Shown: positions 9,058 to 18,508 of the stretch, piece by piece
How positions within the stretch are numbered: position 1 is the first letter of the stretch
How the letters are laid out: every line of letters starts with the position of its first letter
NCBI GenBank assembly: GCA_001774395.1
Contig: MEZX01000002.1
Span: forward strand, 148,984-212,983
Origin: Candidatus Berkelbacteria bacterium RIFCSPLOWO2_01_FULL_50_28
Lineage (GTDB): Bacteria; Patescibacteria; UBA1384; 2-12-FULL-50-11
Direction: 5' to 3'
DNA: 64,000 bases
Notes under the pieces: model-generated
What the model was told of the DNA's origin: nothing
Seen by the model: the letters and a program-made list of their open reading frames with translations, nothing else
Databases searched by the model: none
Position numbers and translations under genes: made by a program

Positions 9058-9938
9058 GGTTTCGTTACCTTGGTTTGGGGCTTGGAAATTTCTTGAGCTA
9101 AGGATGGCTTAGATTTGACTTGGGTTTGAACCTTGCCAGTCGCAGAGCTGTCAGACGCAGGCTTCGTGGTGGCGGTAGCATTTCGGTCTGCCCATGAGCC
9201 AAGGATATCAGATATGCCTTTGTTGTTGTCTGGGCTAGCTGGGGGTCTTTTCACTTCCACATTCACGATCTTGCCGTCGATCATTGAAACGATCTTTGAT
9301 CCGTAGGGCATGTGGCTCATATTGTGAGTGACCATAATGATTGTTTTTCCGAGCTGTTCGTTGATTGTCTTTAGAAGCTCCATGACGACTATCGACGAGT
9401 CGGTGTCTAGGTTTCCAGTAGGCTCGTCGGCAAAGATTACTTCCGGCTCGGTAATCAGCGAGCGCATAAGCGAACAGCGCTGTTGCTCACCAACCGACAG
9501 TTCGTGCGGGTGCTGGTTGGCCAGTTTTTCCAGGTTGAGCACATGAAGCATCCTGTCCGCCTTGGCAACGGCATCGCTCTTGGGAATGCGGTGCAGTAAC
9601 AGCGGAAAAGCGACGTTCTCTCGAACCGAAAGCGCTTTGATCCAGATTGGCTGCTGATGAACCATGGCAATGTGGTGACTACGCAACTCAGTTCGTTGGT
9701 CTTCGTGCATGGCAAAGATGTCTTGGTTATTGAAGTAAATCTTACCTTCCGAGGGCGGCTCCAGGCCGAACATTAGATACATAAACGTGGATTTTCCACA
9801 GCCCGACGGGCCAATTAAAATCACGAATTCACCCGGAGTAATCTCAAGTTCGAGGTTGTGTAATACCTCAATCTCGCGCTTTCCTATCGGATAGCGCTTA
9901 GAGATCTTATCGACCTTGAAGATTGCTTCTACTGCCAT
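9054..9938 (-). CDS. ABC transporter ATPase (LolD/MacB type)
   Basis: 294 residues from the ATG at 9938, chosen because it overlaps the stop of the giant gene in a 10-nt coupled arrangement. An in-frame ATG at 9953 would add five residues. Walker A GPSGCGKST, Walker B VIFADEPTGNLD and the H-loop VTHNMSHM are intact. The signature motif is LSVGEQQR instead of LSGGQQQR. A C-terminal tail of about 60 residues, rich in Lys/Thr/Ser/Pro (from about 235), is not part of the nucleotide-binding domain. It partners the permease at 7861. Confidence 0.93.
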   Translation of the reverse strand: MAVEAIFKVDKISKRYPIGKREIEVLHNLELEITPGEFVILIGPSGCGKSTFMYLMFGLEPPSEGKIYFNNQDIFAMHEDQRTELRSHHIAMVHQQPIWIKALSVRENVAFPLLLHRIPKSDAVAKADRMLHVLNLEKLANQHPHELSVGEQQRCSLMRSLITEPEVIFADEPTGNLDTDSSIVVMELLKTINEQLGKTIIMVTHNMSHMPYGSKIVSMIDGKIVNVEVKRPPASPDNNKGISDILGSWADRNATATTKPASDSSATGKVQTQVKSKPSLAQEISKPQTKVTKP

Positions 9939-12900
9939 AGTCGTGATAGCCAACCGAAATTCTTTACTAGGGTTCGGCTGATTAGCTGAAGGGCGTTAAG
10001 GCGGCGAATACCGCCGGAAACGTTCTCGGGGTCGCTGTAGGTGATGTTGCCGGAGGAGTCGGCGAGTTTAACGCGGACCGAGTAAATTCCGCCGGCAGGT
10101 ACGGAAATGCTGAGATTGTGCGATTGGTTCAGAGTATCCGCTTGACCGCTGATGTTGTAGGACGTTGCCGACGAGCCTTGAGCAACTTCAAGCTGAGCAA
10201 CGGTTGGTTCGTTTGATTCTACCTTGGCGACCAGAATAGTTTTTCCGTCGGTTTGAGGTTGTGACATGATGGCAAAGCTAAGAATCTCCGGAGGCTTGGT
10301 GTCGTCTTTTGTCGTGGCGTAGACGATCTCCGGAACGGCGTCGTTACCGAATGAGTCACTCCCGCCGGCGATAATCTTGTACGAACGTTTGGGTAACAGA
10401 CCGCTAAGAACGATACTGTGCTTGGTGGAAAGTGGCTCACTGGCGGTTCGCTCTAGCTGAGTGGCACCGCTAGTTGAGTAAAGGACAGTTGTTGAAGTAT
10501 CGATGTTAGAGGTATAGGTAACTTTTAAGGTTGGCGTATCAACTTTCAGTACTGGCTCAACCTCAACGTTACTGACAACCGGCATCGGCAGGGTTTCGAA
10601 CTTGTTAATAACCTCTTGCGCAAAGACGTCACCGTCGCTCGTTACCATCCGGAAACCGTAAAAGTAATCGGTCGTGTCTTTCAGTCCCGTTAGGGCGATG
10701 CTGAAGTCCTGCCCGAAGCTGTCAAATTCCTTCACGCTACCGAACTCTGAAGTCTCGCCGTACTTCAGTTCGCCCTTAGCTTGGACGTTTGTCTTGAAAC
10801 TGACCCGCGCGCTACTTAGGCTAATGTCGGTTACCTCAACGTCTTTCACTACAGGTGGCGGCGCGGTGGTTAGGTCCATCGCCCCATAGGTGGCGGTGTT
10901 GCCGTCAACATCGGTGGAGTAGAGGAAACATTTATAGGGGGTTGACGGGGTTAGCCCCTCGACTGAGACGTTGTGAGCCAAGACTTGAGCGAAATCACCG
11001 GCAGTAATGTCTAAATCGTTAACTGTGAGACCGCATTTAACGAACGAAGTGCCCGAGCCGTCACCTTTGGCGCGAGTCGTGATCCAGCTGAAGGTGATGC
11101 GGCGAGCAAATATATTGGTGCTGATTGTCTCGCTGGCAATCGTTGGCGCGGAGGTGAACTTGCCAGTGGGGACGACGCTTAGACTGCTTGTGGAGACCGA
11201 CTCGGTGTTGGTTTTAGTGTAGGCGGTGGTTTTGTAGTAGTAACGTGTGCCGCCGGTCAGGCCCTGGTCGACGTAAGCGGTGCCGGTGGTGCTGGAAATT
11301 ACGGTGTACGTAACATCATCTGTGGAGCGGTAAACTTTGTACCCAGAGAAATTGCCTTCGTCGTAGGTGTCTGGTTCCTCCCAGGATAGAGCGGCGCCGT
11401 ACTTCTGGGCGTCGCGATCCGAAAGGTCATTTAGATTGAAATCATTCGGTGCGCTCGGTGCGGCCGTATTAGCGGAAAAGCTAACCTGCGCGTAGAGGTC
11501 GTAATCGACGTTGCCGGCGCCGTCTTTAGCGACCACGTAAAACGTGTTCTCTCCTTGCTGAGTCGCCAACGCTGCTGGCCCAACCGACTCGGCCGATGTT
11601 TCGGTGCTATTGTTGGCGGTCGGTAGAGCGTTGACGCTCCAGCGGTAGCGCAGCAGCTCCAACTCTCCGACGTACGTTAACGGCGGATCCCAAGTGATGG
11701 TAAAGGAGTTAGTCTCGGAGACTTCGTTATCCACTTCAATATTTTGCGGCGGGGTTGGTGCCGAACCAGAGTAGTAATAGTTAGCTGAGGTTGAGCTAGA
11801 GGCGTTGCCGGCGTTATCCACTGTACGCAGGTAGAAGATGTTTGTGCCTGACTGGTACTGACCCTCGGCGTGTTCGTCGTTAGGAAGCGCGATTGAGGTG
11901 GTCGTCAGTGGGTTGGAGTCGGTCCAGCTATCTACTGCATCCCCGCCCGTTCGGTACTGGTATTTTAGTACGCCCGACTGAGCGTCGGAGCCGGCAGAGT
12001 AGCTAAAAGTGAACGAATCAGTTGCTGAATATCCAGCCGGGTTGACTGAGATCGAGCCGGGGTTGGTTGGCGCGGTTGAGTCGAATTGGTAGGTAAAGGC
12101 TTCCCAAGCGGAACCGGAGATGTTCTGGGCGTTGTCGCGGGTTTTAACCAAGAAGTAGTAAGTCGAGCCGCTCGACATCGCCTCATCGAGGATATATTCG
12201 GCACCAGTTTGGAACTGAACCGCCGAGCCGTCGTTAATTATTCCCGAAGTTATGCTCGGGTTAGCTTCTGAATCGGTGCCAAAATAAAGATAGTAACCTT
12301 CGACACCTGAACCGCCCGCGTTGTCTGTGCCGGCGTTCCAGCTGAATTTGGGTGCGGCGTAATTGTACCAAGTGCTAGTAACTAGGGTCGAGTTCTCCTC
12401 GTCGGAGTCGTAAACGGTCAGGGCATCGGGGTTGGTTGGTGCGGTAGTGTCTTGGTAGTAACTGATAGTGTAGTCGTTGAAAGTGGGGGTATGCAGTCCG
12501 TCGGAAGTTAGTGTTACCTCTACGCGGAGATAGGCATTGGCTGGCGAGGCGATCTGGTAGGTGTAAGTGTCGGTACCGGTGGTTCGTTGGGCGTTGGTGA
12601 CGGCCGTGAGACTACTCCAATCGGCGCCGTCACTGGAGCTCTGGGTCTTAATACTGACGGTCGTATTAGCCGGAGCTGTGTAATTGGCGGTCAAGTTGGC
12701 CCATTTATAAACTGAAGTGAGGCTGTGAGCAGTGGATGTATAGCTGCCGGTTTTAGCAAAGCTGGTGGTCGAGGTCTGTTGAGTATAGGTATAGATGCCG
12801 TCGGAGATGGCGTTAGTCCCCTGACCCAAGAAACCGTGCAACTGTTCGCCGTTTTCACCCGACAGATCGCCACCGGCGCCCCATCCAGCAGGGGCGTTAT

Positions 12901-15900
12901 TGAGAGTTGACCAGGTATTGAGTGTAATATCATAAACATACAAATTCTGTGGTGGTGTGCCGATATTACCTCGAGCAAGGTAAATCTTGCCGTCGCTACC
13001 TAGTGAAAGTGAGCCACCAGTACTAACAGTACCTGGAGCATCAGCTACCAACGGGTCGCTCCAGGTGTTGGCACCAACATCGTAACGGTAGAAACTAGCC
13101 GTACTACTTCCCCTGGTCATATAGATGTAGCCGCTATTATAAACTAGCGAACCACCCCAGCTGGGTGTGGACGTCGAACTAGTCATCGTGCTCCAACGCG
13201 AGCCAGCTGACCCTTGGGTATCGTAACGGTAGAACTGAGCACCATTGGCGCCACGGGAAAGATAAATATAGCGGCTACCATCGTAGACCATGTCTGAGCC
13301 AGCATTAAGACTGGCCGGAACTAAGTCGGTTGAGCCGGAGTTGATCTTAACCCAACTATTACTGGAGATTGTGTACTTAAAGAAATCTAAGTTGGTTGTA
13401 CCGGTGGTGGCGTAAATCGTGCCGTTGACGGAGTCGTAAACGAGAGATGCTCCTTGGTTAAGTCCCTCTGGCACCGGAGCCATCGTCACAACAGTACTAC
13501 TTGAGCGATCGAAGCGAACAAACTGGCTATCGATATTGCCGCGAGTAGCGTAGTAGTAGTTGCCGTCCCCCTTGACCACCGAGGCGCCATTTGAAGTTGG
13601 GTAGTAAATCGTTCCGGCATATTGGGTGCCAAAAACATTTTGAACAGGTTTTTTCCAGACACCGTTATCGATATCAAAAATCCAAAAAGCGGTGGTATTA
13701 GCTCCTCGAAGGGTGTAGATATTGCGACCGATAATTCGTTGAGCGGCGCCGTAAGAGGTATAAAGCGGCGGTTCTTGGATAATCGACCAAACATCGTTGA
13801 CAGTGTCGTATTTCAAAAATGTGCCGCGATTGTTACCGGCTAAACCGTAAACAGCGTTGGTGGTGGCGTCGTAGTTCAGATTCGCACCGACATAGAATCC
13901 AACCGGTGCCATTGTTAGCGGTGTCCAAGTGTTGGTAGAGATAGTGTACTTGGCGAAATAGGAATAGTTATTGCCTTGACTGGCGTAAATTGTGTCGGTG
14001 CCGTCAAAGGCTAAAGCCGCACCAAGGTAGGTTGTTTGGTTGGCGGTGCCGTTGCCGAAGTTGGCGTTGGTCAAGTTGGCCCAAGTATTGTTCTGGGTGT
14101 CATAGCTCCAAAAAGCATCGTCAGAGTTACCGCGCAGGAAATAAATGTAACGAGAGCCATCGTAAACTGCCGACGCGCCGTAGTTAGCGGCCAGAGGCAA
14201 GTCGGCGGCGGCGGAGTCGTCCCAAGTGCTGGACGAAATAGTGTAACGGGCGAACGACGAGGAACCGTTGCCGATCCAGCCGTAGAGATAACCGCTCGGC
14301 CCTTCAACGACCCCACCGCCGGCGTAAACGTTGCCAAAGTTTGAAGCTCCTTCGGTCGTCCAGGCATTGCCAGCGACATCGTAGGAGTAAAAAGTGGTCG
14401 TATTGTTACCGCGGAAGGTGTAGAGCTTGTTCGAGGATGCAACATAGGCGAACATGCCACCAACATAGATACTGGCCGGTGGGGCAATTAATGATTCCTG
14501 ACCCCAACTACCGGTGGCGGTGCTAAGCTGTAAGTTACCCGAACTCTGAGTGGCACTGACGCTCGTTAGCGTACCGGTTTCAAAATTGGCTTGACTGGTC
14601 ATCTGCAGGCTTTGCGGCGGTGTCACCCCGTTATAGACATAGGTGAAGGCGGCATAAGTGCTACTGGCGTTGTTGTTTTTGTTGTCGACGGCCTTAAGGC
14701 GTAAATAATAGGTTCCGGCTGTCATGGCGGTGTTAGCGGTAAAGGTGGCGGTAGTAGCGAGGCTGCCGCTGGTGGCTGGGTCGGCATTAACATCGGTGCC
14801 GAAATAAACATAATAGCCCTGCAAACCGCTCCCAGCGTCGCTCGCTCCGCTCCAGGTGAAATACGGTGCCACATGGGGGTAGCTCTGGCCGCTGGTCAGG
14901 GCGGTGCCACCAACCTGCTGGGACGATCCGGTGGCGGAGGACGGGTTTGTCGGGGCTGTTTCATCTGAGGTGTAGGTCACAGTGAAATCATCCAGCGTCG
15001 GCGTCACCGTTTTATCAGTTGATGCTGTAAACGTCAGCCGAACCTGAAGATAGCGATTAACGGTTGATTGGATGTCTGAACCCGAAAGGGCTTGGTAGGA
15101 AGTCCAGCTACTGTTATCGGCGCTACTTCTGGTTTCGATTAAAAGCGACGAATCGCTACCAGCAGTTGTGGTACTGGCGAGCGAGACCCAGGCGGAGACG
15201 AAGCTAAAATCAAAGACGGGGCTGGTGTAAGTGCCGCTCGTAGTGTAACTGTTGGCATCGATCGAGTAAGTCCAGAAGTCAGCCACCCCGTTGCCCCGGA
15301 CGGCATAAATCGTGCTACCCATCACCGCTAGAGAGGCGCCGTTGTAAGCTCCGACACCCCCTGCCGCCGCTAGCTGGGTGTTAGCTAGTTTTCGCCAGGA
15401 GTCGCCGCTGATGTTGTACTCGTAGAACTTGTCTTTGTAGTAACCAGCCAGCGCGTAAATTTTACCCGATTTGTACTCGAGAGAAGCGCCGTAGTAGGCC
15501 GGGAACGGGGCGGAAGCGATCTCACTCCAGGTATTAGTGCCAACAGTGTATTTCAGAAATCGGCTAACGCCGTAACCTGGTAGAGCGTAAATGTCCGTGC
15601 CATCACTTACCATACGGCCACCAACATTGGCGACCGATGTTTGCGGTGAGGTCGGCAAGTCGGCGACTGATGCATCGTCCCAAGAGTCACCAGAGATCGA
15701 ATAGCGGTAAAAAGTAGCTGTACCGGCTCCGCGAAGAGCATAGATATAGTCTCCTGACCCGGGGTACACCAAGCCGCCACCGTTACCAATCGCTGCCAGG
15801 GTGATCGCCAACAGTGACCAGGAATTGCCGGCGATGTCATAGCGTAAGAAGTTGGTATTGTTACCCTGGAAAAAGTAAAGATAGTTGCCCGCCTTCACCC

Positions 15901-17176
15901 CAAAGGTGTCGTAATTAAAATTGTAAGTAACTGAAGCGACGATAGCACTGGCCATCAAAGACCAAGTATTGGCCGAGGAGTCGTAACGAAGAAGGTTAGC
16001 CGTATTTCCCCCTCGCAATAGATAAACGTATTGAGCCCCGTCAGATATTAGATTGCCGCCCGTGCCAACGGTATAGGCAACAGAAGAAACTATCGGCTCA
16101 GCCGAACCAACCCAGGCGGAGGTGTTCGGGTTCCAGGCCCAGAAAGTTCGGGTTGAAGTGCCACGAAATGCGTAGATCCGGTCGGTGCCAGAGACATAAA
16201 TTAACCCGCCGTAGTTCACTGTTAGCGGTACATCGGTCAGTGCTTCCCAAGTATTGCCGGAAATTGAGTACCGATACCAAGTTAAGGTGCCGCCGCTTCG
16301 AGCTTTGTAGATGTAGTTGCCAACTACCATTGCGTTACCGTCGGCGTTCATTAGTCCTCCGGCCGTGACATCGGCCACGGCCGCGTCGCTCCAAGTTCCG
16401 GCCGCAATATCGTAGCGATAGAAACTCAAGGTATTGTTGCCTCGCCAGGCGTAGATGTAGCCAGCGTTATAAACAAGGTCAGCGCCGTTATAAATTGTAG
16501 CCGGCGGGCCAGTTAGCGGGTCCCAAGTGTTGGTGCCAATATTGTAACGGTAGAAGTCTTGGGAGTTGTTGCCACGCAAGAGGTACATATTAGTGCCGTC
16601 AAAGGCCAAGCCGCTACCATTGCCAACAACATCCGAGGTCTCGGCTAGCTCGGTCCAGGTATTGGTACTGATGGTATATTTGGCAAATTTTTTAGTGTAG
16701 AGCCCGAAAGTGGCGTAAATGGCGCCGGTTGAGTCGTAGCGCATATCCGACCCAATGCCAACGGCAAACGGAGCGTTGGCCATGGCCCGCCAGGTATTTC
16801 GGACCGGGTCGTAGCGCCAGAAGTAGGCAAATGATCCGCCGCGCAGAGTATAAATATAAGTGCCGTCGCTCGAAAAAGCCGATCCAGATTCGATGGTGTC
16901 GGGCGGTTCAGCCCAGCTTCTAGCACCCCAAGACCCAGCCGCTTGGAGCTGGAGACGATCCGGTGTTGATTCGGTGTCGAGACCGCTCAAGACTCCCAAC
17001 TCATAATCGGCCTTAGTAGTGACGGTCTGGGTTAAGTTGGCGGCAAAACTGGACGGACTGTAACCGAGGGTGACAAGTATGATGAACACCGAAAGTAACG
17101 CAACCCCCCGTCTGGTCCACGGGTGCGTGGCCAAATAACTGACATGCCGGACTATGTGTCGGTGGTTAAATTTCAT
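9929..17176 (-). CDS. Giant secreted Kelch/FN3-like surface protein
   Basis: 2415 residues. The N-terminus has a signal peptide: basic residues, a hydrophobic run GVALLSVFIILVTLGYS and a likely cut after SSFA. Residues about 60-700 and again about 900-1430 are Kelch-like beta-propeller repeats of the form YxLRGNxxxxFxRYDxxxNTW, each near 50 residues. Between and after them lie FN3/Ig-like domains introduced by TAPTNP. The last 500 residues are mainly FN3-like. No sortase motif or clear C-terminal membrane anchor is seen, so the mode of attachment is unknown. Probably an adhesin or cell-surface sensor; no enzymatic signature. First gene of an operon with the ABC transporter. Shine-Dalgarno AGAGGGG precedes the ATG. 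Confidence 0.85.
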   Translation of the reverse strand: MKFNHRHIVRHVSYLATHPWTRRGVALLSVFIILVTLGYSPSSFAANLTQTVTTKADYELGVLSGLDTESTPDRLQLQAAGSWGARSWAEPPDTIESGSAFSSDGTYIYTLRGGSFAYFWRYDPVRNTWRAMANAPFAVGIGSDMRYDSTGAIYATFGLYTKKFAKYTISTNTWTELAETSDVVGNGSGLAFDGTNMYLLRGNNSQDFYRYNIGTNTWDPLTGPPATIYNGADLVYNAGYIYAWRGNNTLSFYRYDIAAGTWSDAAVADVTAGGLMNADGNAMVVGNYIYKARSGGTLTWYRYSISGNTWEALTDVPLTVNYGGLIYVSGTDRIYAFRGTSTRTFWAWNPNTSAWVGSAEPIVSSVAYTVGTGGNLISDGAQYVYLLRGGNTANLLRYDSSANTWSLMASAIVASVTYNFNYDTFGVKAGNYLYFFQGNNTNFLRYDIAGNSWSLLAITLAAIGNGGGLVYPGSGDYIYALRGAGTATFYRYSISGDSWDDASVADLPTSPQTSVANVGGRMVSDGTDIYALPGYGVSRFLKYTVGTNTWSEIASAPFPAYYGASLEYKSGKIYALAGYYKDKFYEYNISGDSWRKLANTQLAAAGGVGAYNGASLAVMGSTIYAVRGNGVADFWTYSIDANSYTTSGTYTSPVFDFSFVSAWVSLASTTTAGSDSSLLIETRSSADNSSWTSYQALSGSDIQSTVNRYLQVRLTFTASTDKTVTPTLDDFTVTYTSDETAPTNPSSATGSSQQVGGTALTSGQSYPHVAPYFTWSGASDAGSGLQGYYVYFGTDVNADPATSGSLATTATFTANTAMTAGTYYLRLKAVDNKNNNASSTYAAFTYVYNGVTPPQSLQMTSQANFETGTLTSVSATQSSGNLQLSTATGSWGQESLIAPPASIYVGGMFAYVASSNKLYTFRGNNTTTFYSYDVAGNAWTTEGASNFGNVYAGGGVVEGPSGYLYGWIGNGSSSFARYTISSSTWDDSAAADLPLAANYGASAVYDGSRYIYFLRGNSDDAFWSYDTQNNTWANLTNANFGNGTANQTTYLGAALAFDGTDTIYASQGNNYSYFAKYTISTNTWTPLTMAPVGFYVGANLNYDATTNAVYGLAGNNRGTFLKYDTVNDVWSIIQEPPLYTSYGAAQRIIGRNIYTLRGANTTAFWIFDIDNGVWKKPVQNVFGTQYAGTIYYPTSNGASVVKGDGNYYYATRGNIDSQFVRFDRSSSTVVTMAPVPEGLNQGASLVYDSVNGTIYATTGTTNLDFFKYTISSNSWVKINSGSTDLVPASLNAGSDMVYDGSRYIYLSRGANGAQFYRYDTQGSAGSRWSTMTSSTSTPSWGGSLVYNSGYIYMTRGSSTASFYRYDVGANTWSDPLVADAPGTVSTGGSLSLGSDGKIYLARGNIGTPPQNLYVYDITLNTWSTLNNAPAGWGAGGDLSGENGEQLHGFLGQGTNAISDGIYTYTQQTSTTSFAKTGSYTSTAHSLTSVYKWANLTANYTAPANTTVSIKTQSSSDGADWSSLTAVTNAQRTTGTDTYTYQIASPANAYLRVEVTLTSDGLHTPTFNDYTISYYQDTTAPTNPDALTVYDSDEENSTLVTSTWYNYAAPKFSWNAGTDNAGGSGVEGYYLYFGTDSEANPSITSGIINDGSAVQFQTGAEYILDEAMSSGSTYYFLVKTRDNAQNISGSAWEAFTYQFDSTAPTNPGSISVNPAGYSATDSFTFSYSAGSDAQSGVLKYQYRTGGDAVDSWTDSNPLTTTSIALPNDEHAEGQYQSGTNIFYLRTVDNAGNASSSTSANYYYSGSAPTPPQNIEVDNEVSETNSFTITWDPPLTYVGELELLRYRWSVNALPTANNSTETSAESVGPAALATQQGENTFYVVAKDGAGNVDYDLYAQVSFSANTAAPSAPNDFNLNDLSDRDAQKYGAALSWEEPDTYDEGNFSGYKVYRSTDDVTYTVISSTTGTAYVDQGLTGGTRYYYKTTAYTKTNTESVSTSSLSVVPTGKFTSAPTIASETISTNIFARRITFSWITTRAKGDGSGTSFVKCGLTVNDLDITAGDFAQVLAHNVSVEGLTPSTPYKCFLYSTDVDGNTATYGAMDLTTAPPPVVKDVEVTDISLSSARVSFKTNVQAKGELKYGETSEFGSVKEFDSFGQDFSIALTGLKDTTDYFYGFRMVTSDGDVFAQEVINKFETLPMPVVSNVEVEPVLKVDTPTLKVTYTSNIDTSTTVLYSTSGATQLERTASEPLSTKHSIVLSGLLPKRSYKIIAGGSDSFGNDAVPEIVYATTKDDTKPPEILSFAIMSQPQTDGKTILVAKVESNEPTVAQLEVAQGSSATSYNISGQADTLNQSHNLSISVPAGGIYSVRVKLADSSGNITYSDPENVSGGIRRLNALQLISRTLVKNFGWLSRLWQ

Positions 17177-17190
17177 CCCCTCTGTAACTC

Positions 17191-17218
17191 ACCATATCGC
17201 TCGTCAAGCGCGATATCA
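17191..17218 (-). promoter_or_regulatory. Promoter with internal palindrome for the giant surface-protein operon
   Basis: Minus strand TTGATA (17213-17218) and TATGGT (17191-17196) are 17 bp apart. ATATCGC (17194-17200) and GCGATAT (17210-17216) form a perfect 7-bp dyad spanning the promoter, a likely repressor site. Confidence 0.6.
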
Positions 17219-17323
17219 ACCCCAGGCGGTGAGGCCGTAACAAAGCAATTGTATCTTTCTCGTTAAAAATTCTATGGTGGTTTTCAAGCACCCCAAAACT
17301 AGGGCAAGACACGGAGGTTGGTA

Positions 17324-18013
17324 ATGTGGAAATTTCTTACGACCCTCGCAATTCTTTTGTTCTTCTCACTACCGATGGCCTCGGCGAGTATTCGTCACTC
17401 CAAAGTGAAGCATCGGGCACGAACCCAATTCACGGTTTATCGCTTTAGCCGCGAGCTCGACCTGTGGTCGCCGCAGATCTTCAGCGGTCTAACGGCGGCC
17501 GAGGTTAAAGCCAGGACCAAAGCTGACAAGGTGTTCACTTTGGGCTTTCTCGACATCAGGAAAGTCCGTGGTGGATACACCTACAAGCCGGTCAACCTGC
17601 ACATCATCGATGGAGCGATCATGGTTCCGGCTTTCTTCCCGAAGGAGAAAGTTCTGGCCGACTTTCCTTGGGAAGGACCAACGATCTACGATAGCGTTAC
17701 CCAGTGCCTATCGTACGGTACGCCCACAGCCGCCTGCGGCCTAATGCGGATTCCGCCGGTTCCAACAGAGAAAACTGGTCGCCGGATCTGGGCGATCAAA
17801 GGCAAGAACTTCTTTGTCGTTGAGTACTTCGGTACCCGAGCCGATGGACTGCGCATCGCTCGAAGCTACGGTTTCGAGTCTAGCGCTCACAGCGACGGTG
17901 GCCACATGGTCAGCGCTCATGCCAGGCATGCTTCGTTTGCCCTAATTTTCAAGGGTAAGCGACCGCTAGCAATCGCAGGCTTGTTCGACCCGCTTGCAAG
18001 TCTGGCACAGTAG
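17324..18013 (+). CDS. Secreted protein of unknown function
   Basis: 229 residues from the ATG at 17324, which sits 6 nt after ACGGAGG. A TTG two codons earlier abuts that site and is rejected. The signal peptide is clear: MWKFLTTLAILLFFSLPMASA with cleavage after ASA. The mature part is basic and globular, with two Cys close together (TQCLSYGTPTAACG) that could form a disulphide. No family recognised. It is divergent from the giant surface-protein gene and ends before a strong hairpin terminator. Confidence 0.75.
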   Translation: MWKFLTTLAILLFFSLPMASASIRHSKVKHRARTQFTVYRFSRELDLWSPQIFSGLTAAEVKARTKADKVFTLGFLDIRKVRGGYTYKPVNLHIIDGAIMVPAFFPKEKVLADFPWEGPTIYDSVTQCLSYGTPTAACGLMRIPPVPTEKTGRRIWAIKGKNFFVVEYFGTRADGLRIARSYGFESSAHSDGGHMVSAHARHASFALIFKGKRPLAIAGLFDPLASLAQ

Positions 18014-18084
18014 GCGCAATTTGAGAGAAAGCTTTCGCTCCTCCTCAAGCAAGGCCCTAGATGGGCCTACTGGTCCAACCCGAA

Positions 18085-18116
18085 CCCCTCACCGCGCGCG
18101 GTGGGGGGAGGTTTTT
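18085..18116 (+). terminator. Rho-independent terminator after the 17324 gene
   Basis: CCCCTCACCGC pairs with GCGGTGGGGGG (one G-U) and is followed by TTTTT. Confidence 0.75.
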
Positions 18117-18125
18117 GCGGCTCAT

Positions 18126-18149
18126 GTTGACCCCGCACTTTTCAACCGT
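18126..18149. repeat. Left copy of ~24-bp inverted repeat flanking the GIY-YIG gene
   Basis: GTTGACCCCGCACTTTTCAA followed by CCGT. It is matched in inverted orientation, with four to five mismatches, at 18422-18445, and it overlaps the stop codon of the GIY-YIG gene. Related copies occur at 50022-50048 and 50139-50163. Confidence 0.6.
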
Positions 18150-18399
18150 CTTGAAGGCTATGCCCAATACGCTTCTTCAATCTGGCGTACGACTGGCCGA
18201 ATTGTTTGAGTTTCTTTTCTCGATCAAGCGCATCTAGTTTTGAGGCATAGCCCTCAAGGTAGACAATCTTCCACGGTCGGTAGGGTTTTGTTGCGAGTGA
18301 CTTACCTTCGTTATGATCTAGCAGTCTTTGCCGCAAGTTGTTCGTTTGTCCGAAGTAAAGCCGCCGTTCCTTGCCAAGCAGTACATACACCCAATGCAT
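18142..18399 (-). CDS. GIY-YIG nuclease-domain protein (UPF0213-like)
   Basis: 85 residues, the usual size of single-domain GIY-YIG proteins. Seen: the opening HWVYVLLGKERRLYFGQTNN, the Arg in RQRLLDHN and the Glu in ALDREKKLKQF expected of the metal-dependent active site. Family members range from DNA-repair and homing nucleases to uncharacterised stand-alone proteins; the role here is unknown. The whole gene lies between imperfect inverted repeats of about 24 bp, which hints at past mobility. Confidence 0.85.
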   Translation of the reverse strand: MHWVYVLLGKERRLYFGQTNNLRQRLLDHNEGKSLATKPYRPWKIVYLEGYASKLDALDREKKLKQFGQSYARLKKRIGHSLQDG

Positions 18400-18421
18400 A
18401 AGTTAATTGTAACAACTTGCA

Positions 18422-18445
18422 ACGGTTGAATAGTGCGGGGTTGAC
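18422..18445. repeat. Right copy of inverted repeat flanking the GIY-YIG gene
   Basis: ACGGTTGAATAGTGCGGGGT followed by TGAC, inverted relative to 18126-18149. It runs into the -35 box of groES, so insertion of this segment could have supplied part of the groES promoter. Confidence 0.6.
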
Positions 18446-18468
18446 AAATGTAAAGCAAACTTTACAAT
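18441..18468 (+). promoter_or_regulatory. groESL promoter with overlapping dyad operator
   Basis: TTGACA (18441-18446) and TACAAT (18463-18468) are 16 bp apart. Inside lies the perfect dyad TGTAAAG-N4-CTTTACA (18449-18466). This is not the CIRCE sequence bound by HrcA, so a different repressor is implied. Confidence 0.75.
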
Positions 18469-18508
18469 AAATGCTACAAATATGAGTAAAAATCCTAAAG
18501 GAGGTTCA

